In this document: positions 16,610 to 26,824 of the stretch, in pieces
How positions within the stretch are numbered: the first letter of the stretch is position 1
Layout of the letters: the number at the start of each line of letters is the position of its first letter
DNA from: an uncultured Bacteroidales bacterium
GTDB lineage: Bacteria > Bacteroidota > Bacteroidia > Bacteroidales > Bacteroidaceae
Assembly (NCBI GenBank): GCA_902788865.1
Contig: CADALZ010000003.1
Location: 1 to 64,000 of the forward strand
Direction of reading: 5' to 3'
Length of the DNA: 64,000 nt
The notes under the pieces: model-generated
Databases searched by the model: none
Seen by the model: only the letters and a program-made list of their open reading frames with translations
Told to the model about the DNA's origin: nothing
Position numbers and translations under genes: made by a program

Positions 16610-19600
16610 ATGTCAAAATGTAAAATTAGAAATAAGGCTAAGGGGCTCTATCAAAGTGCATTTGAACATGATGCCTGTGGAGTAGGTATGGTTGTAAATA
16701 TTCATGGAAACAAAAGCCATGAGCTGGTAGATAATGCACTAAGAGTATTAGAGAACATGCGTCATCGAGGAGCAGAAGTCGGAGAAGATGGCGATGGGGC
16801 TGGAATCATGCTGCAAATTCCTCACGAGTTTATTCTCTTGCAGGGTATTCCTGTTCCAGAAAAAGGAAAATATGGCACAGGATTGGTGTTCCTTCCGAAA
16901 GAGAATAAGGTGCAGCAAGAGATTCTAAGGATAATGATAGAGGAGATAGAGCGTGAAGGCTTGCAGTTGATGCATCTGAGAACTGTGCCGACAAACGCGG
17001 CATGTTTAGGAAAGGCGGCATCAAGTACAGAGCCAGATATCAAGCAGGTCTTTGTGACTGGTGTTTCCGATGATAAGGTAGAGACCTTTGCGCGTACATT
17101 ATATATCATAAGGAAAAAGATAGAACGGAGGGTATCTCATAAAGATTTTTATATCTGTTCGCTGAGTAATACCAATATCGTCTATAAGGGAATGTTGTCT
17201 TCTGTGCAGGTACGTCAGTATTTCCCAGACCTTACCAATCCGTATTTCACCAGTGGGTTGGCATTGGTGCATTCTCGATTCAGTACGAATACATTTCCAA
17301 CATGGTCATTGGCTCAGCCTTTCCGTTTATTGGCACACAACGGTGAGATAAATACTATTCGTGGAAACCGCGGATGGATGCAAGCCAGAGAGAGCGTGCT
17401 TTCAAGCGAAGCATTGGGCGATGCAAGAGCTATCTCACCGATTGTGCAGCCAGGTATGTCTGATTCCGCAAGCCTTGACAATGTCTTAGAATTTTTCGTT
17501 ATGTCGGGCTTGTCTTTACCACATGCCATGAGTGTGTTGGTGCCAGAGTCATTCAACGATAAGAATCCCATTTCTGAAGACTTGAAAGCATTCTATGAGT
17601 ATCATTCCATTCTGGTGGAACCATGGGACGGCCCTGCCGCTTTGCTGTTCTCAGACGGAAGATTTGCTGGTGGTATGCTGGATAGGAATGGCTTGCGTCC
17701 TGCTCGATATACCATTACAAAAAACAATATGATGGTGGTAGCGAGTGAAGTGGGAGTGATGGATTTCGATCCTGCAGAAATAGCTGAGAAAGGAAGACTA
17801 CAGCCAGGTAAGATTCTGTTGATTGATACGCAGGAAGGAAAGATTTATTATGATGGTGAGATAAAGCAGCAATTAGCTCAAGAGCATCCTTATAGACAGT
17901 GGCTGAGTACCAACCGCATTCAGCTGGAGAAGTTGAAGTCAGGCAGGCATATAGACAATGCCGTGGAGCATCTGTTGGAGAAGGAAATCATGTTTGGCTA
18001 TGGCGCTGAGGATATAGAAAAGACGATAGCCCCAATGGCTGTGAACGGGCAGGAACCCACGGCTTCCATGGGCAATGATACGCCCTTGGCAGTGCTGAGC
18101 AGCAGGCCACAGACTTTTTTCAACTATTTCCGTCAGCAGTTTGCACAGGTGACAAACCCTGCCATCGATTCCATTCGTGAGGAGTTGGTGATGAGCCTGA
18201 CCGAATATATCGGGCGAGTAGGCACGGGAATATTGAATCCTGATGAGACAAATTGTAAGATGGTGCGCCTGCCTCATCCGATACTGAACAATACCGAGCT
18301 GGACATTCTGTGCAATATTCGCTATAAAGGTTTTAATACCATTAAGTTGCCCATACTGTTTGAGGGGGCAAAGGGAGGCGACGGACTTCGTGATGCCCTG
18401 CAAGCTTTATGCCAACAGGCAGAAAAATCGGTGGATGAAGGCTATAACTACATCATTCTTTCCGATCGAGATGTAGATGCAGAGCATGTGGCTATACCAA
18501 GCTTGCTGGCTGTTTCTGCTGTTCATCACTATCTGATTAAAGTAGGTAAGCGTGTCCAGACAGCGTTGATCGTGGAGAGCGGCGAAATCAGGGAAACTAT
18601 GCATGCAGCATTGCTGCTGGGCTATGGTGCCAGTGCTCTATGCCCTTATCTGACATTTGCCGTTCTCGATGATTTGGTAAAACAGCATAAGATACAGGAA
18701 GATTATGCTACAGCGGAAGCTAACTATATAAAGGCCGTGAAAAAAGGCTTGTTCAAGATTATGGCCAAAATGGGCATTTCTACCATTCGTTCTTACCGTG
18801 GTGCAAAGATATTTGAGAGCATCGGACTTAGTGAAAACCTTTTAAAGACTTATTTCGGCACCGAGGTGAGTACCATAGGTGGCATCGGATTGGAGAAGAT
18901 TGCAGCTGATGCCATAGAGATGCATCACGAAGCCTATGCACAGACCCAAAACTCTTTCTTGAAGAATCATGGTCAGTTCCATTGGCGTAAGGATGGTATA
19001 GCACATGCTTGGAATCCTGAGACAATCTCAACACTCCAGTTGGCTACTCGCACAGGCAGTTACGAGAAGTTCAAAGAATATACCCGATTGGTAGATGAAA
19101 AAGAAGAGCCGATTTTTATCCGTGACTTCCTTGGTTTCAGACATCAACCTATCTGTATTGATGAGGTGGAATCGGTGGAAAGTATCGTGAAGCACTTTGT
19201 GGCGGGAGCCATGTCTTTCGGAGCTCTTTCCAAAGAAGCGCACGAGGCGATTTGTCTGGCTATGAATAAGCTCGGCGCTCGTTCTAATACAGGTGAAGGG
19301 GGAGAAGACTCAGAGCGCTTCAGTGCGATGGTAGATGGCATCAGCCTGAACAGTAAGACGAAGCAAGTGGCTTCAGGACGTTTCGGTGTTACCACCGAGT
19401 ATTTGGTGAATGCTGAAGAAATTCAGATAAAGGTGGCTCAAGGAGCTAAGCCTGGCGAAGGTGGACAGTTGCCTGGATTTAAGGTAAACGAGGTGATAGC
19501 TAAGACGCGCCATTCTATCCCTGGCATCTCACTGATTTCGCCGCCACCTCATCACGATATTTATAGCATCGAAGATTTGGCGCAGCTTATCTTCGATTTG

Positions 19601-21091
19601 AAGAATGTCAATCCACGTGCAGCGGTTTCTGTGAAGCTGGTGGCAGAAAGTGGAGTGGGAACCATTGCCGCTGGAGTGGCTAAAGCCAAGGCTGACCTGA
19701 TAGTTATCTCTGGTGCAGAAGGCGGCACTGGCGCTTCTCCTGCTTCAAGCATGCGTTTCGCTGGTATATCTCCAGAAATCGGTTTGAGTGAAACACAGCA
19801 GACGCTTGTCAGGAATGGACTCAGAGAGGGCGTACGCTTGCAGGTTGATGGGCAATTGAAGACGGGGCGTGATGTAGTGCTGATGGCATTGCTCGGTGCC
19901 GAGGAGTTTGGCTTTAGTACAGCTACACTCATTGTATTGGGGTGCGTGATGATGCGGAAATGCAATCTGAACACATGTCCGATGGGGGTGGCTACTCAGC
20001 ATCCTGAGCTACGTAAGCATTTTAGGGGACATTATGAGCATTTGGTGAACTATTTCACGTTCTTGGCGCGAGAGGTACGTGAGTATCTTGCAGAGATGGG
20101 GTGCCGTAGTCTTAATGATATAGTGGGACATACAGAGTATATTGTGACTAAGCCTTCATCTGTTCTGGATTTCAATAGGCTTCTATATAAAGAGAGAGGT
20201 GCGCTTCATTTCATGGGCGATATCATGCAACCTAATGTCCCACTGGGAATGCAGCGCACCATTCTTGATGAGCAGATGATCACTGCTGCTGCCAAAGCTG
20301 TTGAGAGCCAAGAAGAAGTGGCACTCGACTATGCCATCAAGAATACCGACCGTGCAGTAGGAGCCATGCTCTCAGGTTTGATTGCCAAGAAATATGGACA
20401 GGTGGGTTTGCCAGATGGTACCATCAGTGTTCGGTTCAAAGGTTCTGCAGGACAGTCGTTCGGCGCTTTCTTGGTGAAAGGATTGAACTTTAAACTGGAG
20501 GGAGAAGCCAACGACTATTTTGCCAAGGGACTCTCAGGAGGGCGAATTGCCATCCTTCCACCAACCCGATCCAACTTTGCCGCTGAAGAGAATGTCATTG
20601 CTGGAAATACGGGTCTTTACGGAGCTACCTCTGGTGAACTTTACATCAATGGTAAGGTAGGCGAACGTTTTGGTGTCCGAAATTCAGGAGCCATTGCCGT
20701 GATAGAAGGAGCGGGAGATCATTGCTGCGAATATATGACAGGGGGGCGTGTAGTAGTGCTCGGTGAAACAGGGCGCAACTTTGCGGCAGGTATGTCTGGA
20801 GGCGTGGCCTATGTTTGGGATAAGAACCATACGTTTGATTTCTTCTGTAACATGGATATGGTGGAGATAAACCTTGTAGAAGATAGCGTTTCGCGTAAAG
20901 AACTCCACGAGTTAATTCGCCAGCACTATCTCTATACGGGATCGAAACTGGCACGAGCCATGCTTGATGATTGGCCTCGCTATGTGGAAGATTTCATACA
21001 AGTGGTTCCAATTGAGTACAAGCGGGTGTTGCAAGAAGAGCAGATGAATAAGTTAAGACAGAAAATCGCAGATATGCAAAGAGACTATTGA
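16610..21091 (+). CDS. gltB: Glutamate synthase, large subunit
   Basis: A protein of 1,493 aa from ATG 16610. The mature N terminus should be Cys23 (DACGVGMV) after propeptide removal, the class II glutaminase nucleophile. The central and FMN-binding synthase domains follow, including EGGEDSERF and GAEGGTGASP. The 3Fe-4S cysteines lie in CVMMRKCNLNTCPMG, and the C-terminal GXGXG beta-helix ends the protein. With GltD it forms glutamate from glutamine and 2-oxoglutarate. It is first in gltB-gltD-dapF-dapL-glnN, starting from a strong promoter divergent from glnK-amtB. Confidence 0.96.
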   Translation: MSKCKIRNKAKGLYQSAFEHDACGVGMVVNIHGNKSHELVDNALRVLENMRHRGAEVGEDGDGAGIMLQIPHEFILLQGIPVPEKGKYGTGLVFLPKENKVQQEILRIMIEEIEREGLQLMHLRTVPTNAACLGKAASSTEPDIKQVFVTGVSDDKVETFARTLYIIRKKIERRVSHKDFYICSLSNTNIVYKGMLSSVQVRQYFPDLTNPYFTSGLALVHSRFSTNTFPTWSLAQPFRLLAHNGEINTIRGNRGWMQARESVLSSEALGDARAISPIVQPGMSDSASLDNVLEFFVMSGLSLPHAMSVLVPESFNDKNPISEDLKAFYEYHSILVEPWDGPAALLFSDGRFAGGMLDRNGLRPARYTITKNNMMVVASEVGVMDFDPAEIAEKGRLQPGKILLIDTQEGKIYYDGEIKQQLAQEHPYRQWLSTNRIQLEKLKSGRHIDNAVEHLLEKEIMFGYGAEDIEKTIAPMAVNGQEPTASMGNDTPLAVLSSRPQTFFNYFRQQFAQVTNPAIDSIREELVMSLTEYIGRVGTGILNPDETNCKMVRLPHPILNNTELDILCNIRYKGFNTIKLPILFEGAKGGDGLRDALQALCQQAEKSVDEGYNYIILSDRDVDAEHVAIPSLLAVSAVHHYLIKVGKRVQTALIVESGEIRETMHAALLLGYGASALCPYLTFAVLDDLVKQHKIQEDYATAEANYIKAVKKGLFKIMAKMGISTIRSYRGAKIFESIGLSENLLKTYFGTEVSTIGGIGLEKIAADAIEMHHEAYAQTQNSFLKNHGQFHWRKDGIAHAWNPETISTLQLATRTGSYEKFKEYTRLVDEKEEPIFIRDFLGFRHQPICIDEVESVESIVKHFVAGAMSFGALSKEAHEAICLAMNKLGARSNTGEGGEDSERFSAMVDGISLNSKTKQVASGRFGVTTEYLVNAEEIQIKVAQGAKPGEGGQLPGFKVNEVIAKTRHSIPGISLISPPPHHDIYSIEDLAQLIFDLKNVNPRAAVSVKLVAESGVGTIAAGVAKAKADLIVISGAEGGTGASPASSMRFAGISPEIGLSETQQTLVRNGLREGVRLQVDGQLKTGRDVVLMALLGAEEFGFSTATLIVLGCVMMRKCNLNTCPMGVATQHPELRKHFRGHYEHLVNYFTFLAREVREYLAEMGCRSLNDIVGHTEYIVTKPSSVLDFNRLLYKERGALHFMGDIMQPNVPLGMQRTILDEQMITAAAKAVESQEEVALDYAIKNTDRAVGAMLSGLIAKKYGQVGLPDGTISVRFKGSAGQSFGAFLVKGLNFKLEGEANDYFAKGLSGGRIAILPPTRSNFAAEENVIAGNTGLYGATSGELYINGKVGERFGVRNSGAIAVIEGAGDHCCEYMTGGRVVVLGETGRNFAAGMSGGVAYVWDKNHTFDFFCNMDMVEINLVEDSVSRKELHELIRQHYLYTGSKLARAMLDDWPRYVEDFIQVVPIEYKRVLQEEQMNKLRQKIADMQRDY

Positions 21092-21093
21092 TT

Positions 21094-22443
21094 ATGGGAA
21101 ATCCGAAAGCTTTTTTAGAAATACGTCGCCAGGAGGCTGGCTATCGTCCGCTTCATGACAGAATTCTCGATTTTGGAGAGGTGGAGCAGACGTTGAATAC
21201 TCGGGAGCGAAAGTTGCAAGCCTCGCGTTGCATGGATTGTGGGGTGCCTTTCTGCCATTGGGCTTGCCCGTTGGGAAATAAGCCTCCAGAGTGGAACGAT
21301 GCGCTTTATAAGGGAGAATGGGAACTGGCTTACCGATTGCTTAGTGCTACCAATCCATTTCCTGAATTTACAGGGCGCATTTGTCCAGCGCTCTGCGAGA
21401 AAGCCTGTGTGCTTAATTTGACAGTGCATGAACCCACTACCAACCGTGAGGATGAGGCTGCCATTACAGAAGCAGCCTTTAGGGAAGGCTATATTGCTGT
21501 GCATCATCCCGTGAGAAATGGGAGGCGTGTGGCAGTCATTGGATCAGGACCAGCTGGACTTGCTGCAGCCAATGAGTTGAATCTAAAAGGTTATCAAGTT
21601 ACAGTTTTCGAGAAAAATGAGTCGGCAGGTGGCTTGCTTCGTTATGGCATACCGAACTTCAAACTCAACAAGGCGATCATAGACAGAAGGATGAGGCTGT
21701 TGGAACAGGAGGGTATCGTATTCCGTTTTGGAGAATCCATTACGCTGGATGCTGCTTGTTTCTTATTTCAGGAATACGATGCCATAGTGATAGCCACTGG
21801 TACACCTGTAGCCAGAGATTTGCCTATTCCTGGGCGCGAATTAAAAGGCGTTCACTTTGCCCTTGAGTTGTTGGCTCAGCAAAACCGAGTCCTTGCTGGG
21901 ATGGAGTTCCGCAAAGACGAACGCATCACTGCAAAGGGGAAGGATGTGCTTGTGATAGGTGGAGGTGATACGGGTAGTGATTGTATAGGTACTGCCCATC
22001 GTCAGGGATGTAAGAGTGTGACACAGATAGAAATCATGCCTCGCCCAGTAGAAGGGCCTGACGATCCGCAAAATCCATGGCCGAATTACCCAAGAACTTT
22101 AAAGACAACCTCTTCTCACGAAGAAGGCTGTGTCCGTCGCTGGAATATCAATACCCTTGAGTTCTTGGGTACAAATGGGAAACTGACAGGGGTAAAGGTG
22201 CAGGAAATAGATTGGAAACCTAATCCTGCTGGAGGAAGACCTCTCATGGTGGAAAAGGGCAATCCTGAGATTATTAAGGCCGAAATAGTACTGCTGGCTA
22301 TGGGATTCCTGAAACCAGAACATCCGTCATACCCTGAGAATGTCTTTGTATGCGGTGATGCAGCCAATGGTGCCTCTTTGGTGGTTCGAGCTATGGCCAG
22401 TGGTATCCAGACGGCAAGGAAGGTTGATAACTATTTAAAGTAA
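21094..22443 (+). CDS. gltD: Glutamate synthase, small subunit
   Basis: A protein of 449 aa. ATG 21094 ([10 protein letters not shown]) lies 2 bp after the gltB stop; a TTG two codons earlier overlaps that stop and is less likely. N-terminal cysteines [14 protein letters not shown] and [12 protein letters not shown] bind the Fe-S clusters. The FAD motif [10 protein letters not shown] lies near residue 150 and the NADPH motif GGGDTGSDC near 290. It passes electrons from NADPH to GltB. Confidence 0.95.
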   Translation: MGNPKAFLEIRRQEAGYRPLHDRILDFGEVEQTLNTRERKLQASRCMDCGVPFCHWACPLGNKPPEWNDALYKGEWELAYRLLSATNPFPEFTGRICPALCEKACVLNLTVHEPTTNREDEAAITEAAFREGYIAVHHPVRNGRRVAVIGSGPAGLAAANELNLKGYQVTVFEKNESAGGLLRYGIPNFKLNKAIIDRRMRLLEQEGIVFRFGESITLDAACFLFQEYDAIVIATGTPVARDLPIPGRELKGVHFALELLAQQNRVLAGMEFRKDERITAKGKDVLVIGGGDTGSDCIGTAHRQGCKSVTQIEIMPRPVEGPDDPQNPWPNYPRTLKTTSSHEEGCVRRWNINTLEFLGTNGKLTGVKVQEIDWKPNPAGGRPLMVEKGNPEIIKAEIVLLAMGFLKPEHPSYPENVFVCGDAANGASLVVRAMASGIQTARKVDNYLK

Positions 22444-22448
22444 AAAGG

Positions 22449-23258
22449 ATGAAGGTGAGATTTTCAAAAATGCATGGGGCAGGCAACGACTATATTTATG
22501 TAGATGCTATGCAATATCCCATTTCCGATCCAGTGCAAGTAGCTGTTCAGTGGAGCGATCGCCATAAGGGCATTGGCTCTGATGGGCTGGTACTCATAGG
22601 GAAGTCGCCTGTTCCAGAAGCAGACTTTTCCATGCGTATATTCAATGCCGATGGCAGTGAGGCCATGATGTGTGGCAATGCCTCTCGTTGCATTGGAAAA
22701 TATCTTTACGAGCGTGGACTGACCACAAAGAACACTATACGTCTGCTGACACTCTCTGGAATTAAAACGCTACTGCTGAAAGTGGATGGCAGACAGGTGA
22801 AGAGCGTAACCGTTGATATGTTGGAGCCCCAGATTGAAGATAAAACTCTTTTCCTGCCTAATCATGGTCTTGATTCTGGCGTATTCGTTTCAATGGGTAA
22901 TCCTCACTATGTCATTTTTACTGATGACATCAATCAAGTAGGAGAGGTGGGAAAGACCTTGGAACGTCATCCTGCATTTCCACAACGGTGCAACATTGAG
23001 TTTGCACAAGTGCAGGAAGATGGTATCATCCGTGTCCGAGTCTGGGAGCGGGGCAGTGGCATCACGATGGCCTGTGGCACAGGAGCCTGTGCCACGGCTG
23101 TTGCTGCCAGCCTTACAGGCAGGGCAGGGCGTAAGACGAGAATACTGATGGATGGCGGTATGCTTGATGTCGAATGGCGCGAATCAGACAATCATGTCTA
23201 TATGACTGGTCCTGCAGCCTTTGTATTTGATGGAGAAACAGAACTTCAAACAACATAA
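22449..23258 (+). CDS. dapF: Diaminopimelate epimerase
   Basis: A protein of 269 aa with the two catalytic cysteines in [10 protein letters not shown] and MACGTGACA and the N-terminal [11 protein letters not shown]. It interconverts LL- and meso-diaminopimelate for lysine and peptidoglycan. It starts 5 bp after gltD and ends 4 bp before the dapL start, so it is tightly coupled with both. Pairing with dapL shows the aminotransferase route to DAP. Confidence 0.95.
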   Translation: MKVRFSKMHGAGNDYIYVDAMQYPISDPVQVAVQWSDRHKGIGSDGLVLIGKSPVPEADFSMRIFNADGSEAMMCGNASRCIGKYLYERGLTTKNTIRLLTLSGIKTLLLKVDGRQVKSVTVDMLEPQIEDKTLFLPNHGLDSGVFVSMGNPHYVIFTDDINQVGEVGKTLERHPAFPQRCNIEFAQVQEDGIIRVRVWERGSGITMACGTGACATAVAASLTGRAGRKTRILMDGGMLDVEWRESDNHVYMTGPAAFVFDGETELQTT

Positions 23259-23262
23259 AACT

Positions 23263-24486
23263 ATGGCTTTAGTTAATGATCATTTTCTTAAACTACCCAA
23301 CAATTACTTGTTTGCAGACATAGCAAAGAAGGTGAATGCTTTCAAGGTGATGCATCCCAAGGCTGATGTTATTTCTTTGGGTATTGGCGATGTCACTCAG
23401 CCCCTCTGCCACGCAGTCATTGAGGCTATGCATCGGGCTGTCGATGAGTTGGGGACTTCTGCTGGATTCCGAGGCTACGGCCCAGAACAGGGCTACGACT
23501 TCCTGCGTGAAGCCATCTTGAAGAATGACTTCCTGCCACGTGGCATTCACCTTGATATAGATGAAATATTCATCAACGATGGTGCGAAAAGTGATACGGG
23601 TAACATTCAGGAGCTAATCCGCTGGGACAATTCCATCGGAGTCACCGATCCCATCTACCCTGTCTATATAGATTCCAATGTAATGATAGGTCGTGCAGGC
23701 GTTCAAGAGAACGGACACTGGTCGAATGTGGTTTATATGCCATGCACCCGTGAGAATGGCTTCGTCCCAGCATTGCCCGATAGGCGTGTAGATGTCATCT
23801 ACCTCTGTTATCCTAACAATCCTACAGGTACGGTTATTAGCAAAGCAGAACTGCGAAAGTGGGTGAACTATGCCTTGAAGAACGATACGCTTATCTTCTT
23901 TGATGCGGCCTATCAAGCCTATATACGTGATGCTGATATCCCAAGAAGCATCTATGAGATTCGTGGGGCCCGAAAATGCGCCATTGAGTTTCATAGCTAT
24001 TCCAAGACTGCGGGCTTCACGGGTGTACGCTGCGGCTACACCATCGTACCTAAGGACCTTACCGCTGCCACCCTCACAGGGGAACGCATACCTCTGAACC
24101 CGCTTTGGAATCGCCGCCAGTCCACTAAGTTCAATGGCACCAGTTATGTGTCGCAGCGGGCAGCTGAGGCTATCTATACGCCAGATGGCAAGCAGCAGGT
24201 GGGGGCTACTATCGACTATTATATGCAGAATGCTGAAAAAATACGGACCACATTTCGAAAGCTTGGCTTCGAGGTTTTTGGCGGAGAGAATGCCCCTTAC
24301 ATCTGGATGAAGACTCCGGGCAGTTCCTGGCAGTTCTTCGAGGAGTTGCTTTATGGAGCCAACATTGTCTGTACGCCTGGGGTGGGTTTTGGCCCTTCTG
24401 GTGAGGGGTATGTTCGTTTCACGGCCTTCGGCAGCCATGAACAGACAGAAGAGGCGTTATATCGCATAGAGAAATGGAGTAAATAG
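23263..24486 (+). CDS. dapL: LL-diaminopimelate aminotransferase
   Basis: A protein of 407 aa. The open frame begins earlier, but ATG 23263 (MALVNDHFLKL) avoids overlap with dapF and fits the family N terminus. It is a fold-type I PLP enzyme with CYPNNPTGT and the PLP lysine in HSYSKTAGFTGVRCGY. It converts tetrahydrodipicolinate to LL-DAP with glutamate as amino donor in one step. It sits between dapF and glnN in the glutamate-supply operon, a logical place for a glutamate-using enzyme. Confidence 0.94.
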   Translation: MALVNDHFLKLPNNYLFADIAKKVNAFKVMHPKADVISLGIGDVTQPLCHAVIEAMHRAVDELGTSAGFRGYGPEQGYDFLREAILKNDFLPRGIHLDIDEIFINDGAKSDTGNIQELIRWDNSIGVTDPIYPVYIDSNVMIGRAGVQENGHWSNVVYMPCTRENGFVPALPDRRVDVIYLCYPNNPTGTVISKAELRKWVNYALKNDTLIFFDAAYQAYIRDADIPRSIYEIRGARKCAIEFHSYSKTAGFTGVRCGYTIVPKDLTAATLTGERIPLNPLWNRRQSTKFNGTSYVSQRAAEAIYTPDGKQQVGATIDYYMQNAEKIRTTFRKLGFEVFGGENAPYIWMKTPGSSWQFFEELLYGANIVCTPGVGFGPSGEGYVRFTAFGSHEQTEEALYRIEKWSK

Positions 24487-24509
24487 ATTGTTAATTAAAC
24501 AAAGTAAGA

Positions 24510-26726
24510 ATGGAAACATTAAGATTTCAAGTGGTCGGTGAGGCTTTTAAGAAGAAGCCGCTCGACGTGAAGACACCAAGTGAGAATCCAGCAGCGTACT
24601 TCGGACGCAAAGTGTTCAACCGCGAGAAGATGTATAAGTATCTGCCAAAGGATATCTATGAGAAGATGGTAGATGTGATGGACAATGGCGCAAGGCTCGA
24701 CCGCCAAGTGGCCGATGCCGTAGCAGCCGGTATGAAGCAGTGGGCTTCTGAGAATGGAGTGACACACTATACGCACTGGTTCCAGCCGCTGACGGAAGGC
24801 ACGGCAGAAAAGCATGATTCGTTTATAGAACATGATGGTAAAGGTGGCATGGTAGAGGAGTTTAGCGGAAAACTGCTGGTGCAGCAGGAACCAGATGCTT
24901 CTTCGTTCCCTTCTGGAGGCATCCGCTCCACGTTCGAGGCTCGTGGCTATTCAGCATGGGATCCCACCTCTCCAGTATTCATCATGGACGATACGCTCTG
25001 CATCCCTACCGTATTCATCTCTTATAGCGGAGAGTCGCTGGACTATAAGGCTCCGTTGCTCCGTGCGCTTCATGCCGTGAATGTTGCTGCTACGGAGGTA
25101 TGCCATTATTTCGACCCAAAAGTGAAGAAGGTGACTTCCAACTTAGGTTGGGAACAAGAGTATTTCTTGGTGGATGAAGGGCTTTATGCTGCACGTCCAG
25201 ACCTCTTGCTTACTGGGCGCACGCTGATGGGTCATGATTCTGCGAAAAACCAACAGATGGACGACCATTACTTTGGGGCCATCCCAGAGCGTGTGGCTGC
25301 TTTTATGAGAGAACTTGAAATCGTGGCACTGGAACTGGGTATTCCTTGCAAGACACGCCATAATGAGGTGGCTCCCAATCAGTTTGAGTTGGCTCCTATC
25401 TTCGAAGATACTAATCTGGCAGTCGATCATAACATGCTGCTGATGTCGGTGATGAAGCGTGTGGCACGCAAGCATGGTTTCCGTGTGTTGCTGCATGAAA
25501 AGCCTTTTGCAGGCATCAATGGTAGTGGTAAGCACAATAACTGGAGCCTTTCCACCGACACAGGAGTGCTATTGCATGCACCAGGCAAGACCCCAGAGCA
25601 GAACCTTCGCTTTGCCGTCTTCATTGTGGAGACTTTGATGGGCGTTTATCGTCACAACGGACTGCTAAAAGCCAGCATCATGTCGGCTACCAATGCTCAT
25701 CGTTTGGGAGCCAATGAGGCCCCTCCTGCCATCATTTCCTCTTTCCTTGGCAAGCAAGTCAGCGAATTGCTGGATCACATAGAGAATGCTGATAGAGAGG
25801 ACATCCTGACGATGGCTGGCAAACAGGGTATGAAGATGGATATTCCTGAGATCCCAGAGCTGCTCATAGACAATACTGATCGTAACCGCACCTCGCCTTT
25901 TGCCTTCACTGGCAATCGTTTTGAGTTCCGTGCTGTTGGTAGTGAGGCCAACTGTGCTTCTGCTATGATCACCCTCAACAGTGCAGTGGCTGAGGCGTTG
26001 GTTAGCTTTAAGAAGCGTGTGGATGCCCGCATCCCAGAAGTGGAAAAGACTCTGGAAGGTACAGGCCATTCTGCCACTTTCCATGCCATCATCGATGTGC
26101 TGCGTGAGGATATCAAGACCTGCAAGCCTATTCGTTTCAATGGCAATGGCTACAGCGACGAGTGGGTAGTGGAAGCAGAGCGACGTGGGCTTGACGTAGA
26201 GAAATCTTGTCCGAAGATCTTCGAGCGTTACCTTGATGCAGAGAGCATCCAGATGTTCGAGAGCCTGGGTGTGATGACCAAGAAAGAGCTTGAGGCCCGA
26301 AATGAGGTGAAGTGGGAAACCTACACGAAGAAGATTCAGATAGAGGCGCGTGTACTTGGCGACCTCTCTATGAATCATATCATTCCTGTGGCCACTCGCT
26401 ATCAGTCACAACTGCTGAAGAATGTGCAGAACATGGCCACTATCTTCCCTGCAGAGAAAGCTGCGCAGCTATCGGCACGTAACATGAAACTGATAGAGGA
26501 GATCGCAGAGCGCACCAGCACCATCGAAACTCAGGTAGAAGAGCTGGTCAATGCCCGCAAACTGGCCAATAAGATTGAGGGTGAGTACGATAAGGCCATT
26601 GCCTATCATGACACGGTAGAGCCTAAGCTTGATAGCATCCGTTACCAGATAGATAAGCTGGAACTGATAGTAGATGACTCCCTCTGGCCATTGCCTAAGT
26701 ATCGTGAGCTTCTGTTTATCCGATAA
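24510..26726 (+). CDS. glnN: Glutamine synthetase type III
   Basis: A protein of 738 aa, matching the roughly 730-aa GSIII family and far longer than GSI. It has the GSIII signature region FAGINGSGKHNNWSLST and glutamate/ATP-site motifs such as TRHNEVAPNQFELAP. It makes glutamine from ammonium, glutamate and ATP. It is last in the rightward nitrogen operon, 23 bp after dapL. The first inverted repeat of the VirE module begins 11 bp after its stop. Confidence 0.96.
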   Translation: METLRFQVVGEAFKKKPLDVKTPSENPAAYFGRKVFNREKMYKYLPKDIYEKMVDVMDNGARLDRQVADAVAAGMKQWASENGVTHYTHWFQPLTEGTAEKHDSFIEHDGKGGMVEEFSGKLLVQQEPDASSFPSGGIRSTFEARGYSAWDPTSPVFIMDDTLCIPTVFISYSGESLDYKAPLLRALHAVNVAATEVCHYFDPKVKKVTSNLGWEQEYFLVDEGLYAARPDLLLTGRTLMGHDSAKNQQMDDHYFGAIPERVAAFMRELEIVALELGIPCKTRHNEVAPNQFELAPIFEDTNLAVDHNMLLMSVMKRVARKHGFRVLLHEKPFAGINGSGKHNNWSLSTDTGVLLHAPGKTPEQNLRFAVFIVETLMGVYRHNGLLKASIMSATNAHRLGANEAPPAIISSFLGKQVSELLDHIENADREDILTMAGKQGMKMDIPEIPELLIDNTDRNRTSPFAFTGNRFEFRAVGSEANCASAMITLNSAVAEALVSFKKRVDARIPEVEKTLEGTGHSATFHAIIDVLREDIKTCKPIRFNGNGYSDEWVVEAERRGLDVEKSCPKIFERYLDAESIQMFESLGVMTKKELEARNEVKWETYTKKIQIEARVLGDLSMNHIIPVATRYQSQLLKNVQNMATIFPAEKAAQLSARNMKLIEEIAERTSTIETQVEELVNARKLANKIEGEYDKAIAYHDTVEPKLDSIRYQIDKLELIVDDSLWPLPKYRELLFIR

Positions 26727-26737
26727 TTACTAAAAAT

Positions 26738-26819
26738 CATCTTCCACATCTTCCATCTTCCACGGCGCAAATAGAATCATGCGTTTTCTCGTGGAAGATG
26801 TGTGGAAGATGTGGAAGAT
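26738..26819. repeat. Left 82-bp inverted repeat, itself palindromic
   Basis: The 27-nt left arm is made of repeats of CATCTTCCA and ends in CCACG. A 25-nt loop (26765-26789) follows, then a 30-nt right arm CGTGGAAGATG... that pairs with the left arm except for 3-4 extra nucleotides. It sits between the convergent ends of glnN and the VirE gene, 5 bp from the latter's stop, so here it could also act as a terminator. Confidence 0.85.
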
Positions 26820-26824
26820 GATTG

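Noticed and set aside
26738-26819. The palindromic repeat as a plain terminator between glnN and the VirE gene
   Set aside because: Possible at this end, but the identical mirror copy lies between divergent genes next to a promoter, where a terminator makes no sense. There is no T-run right after the stem.
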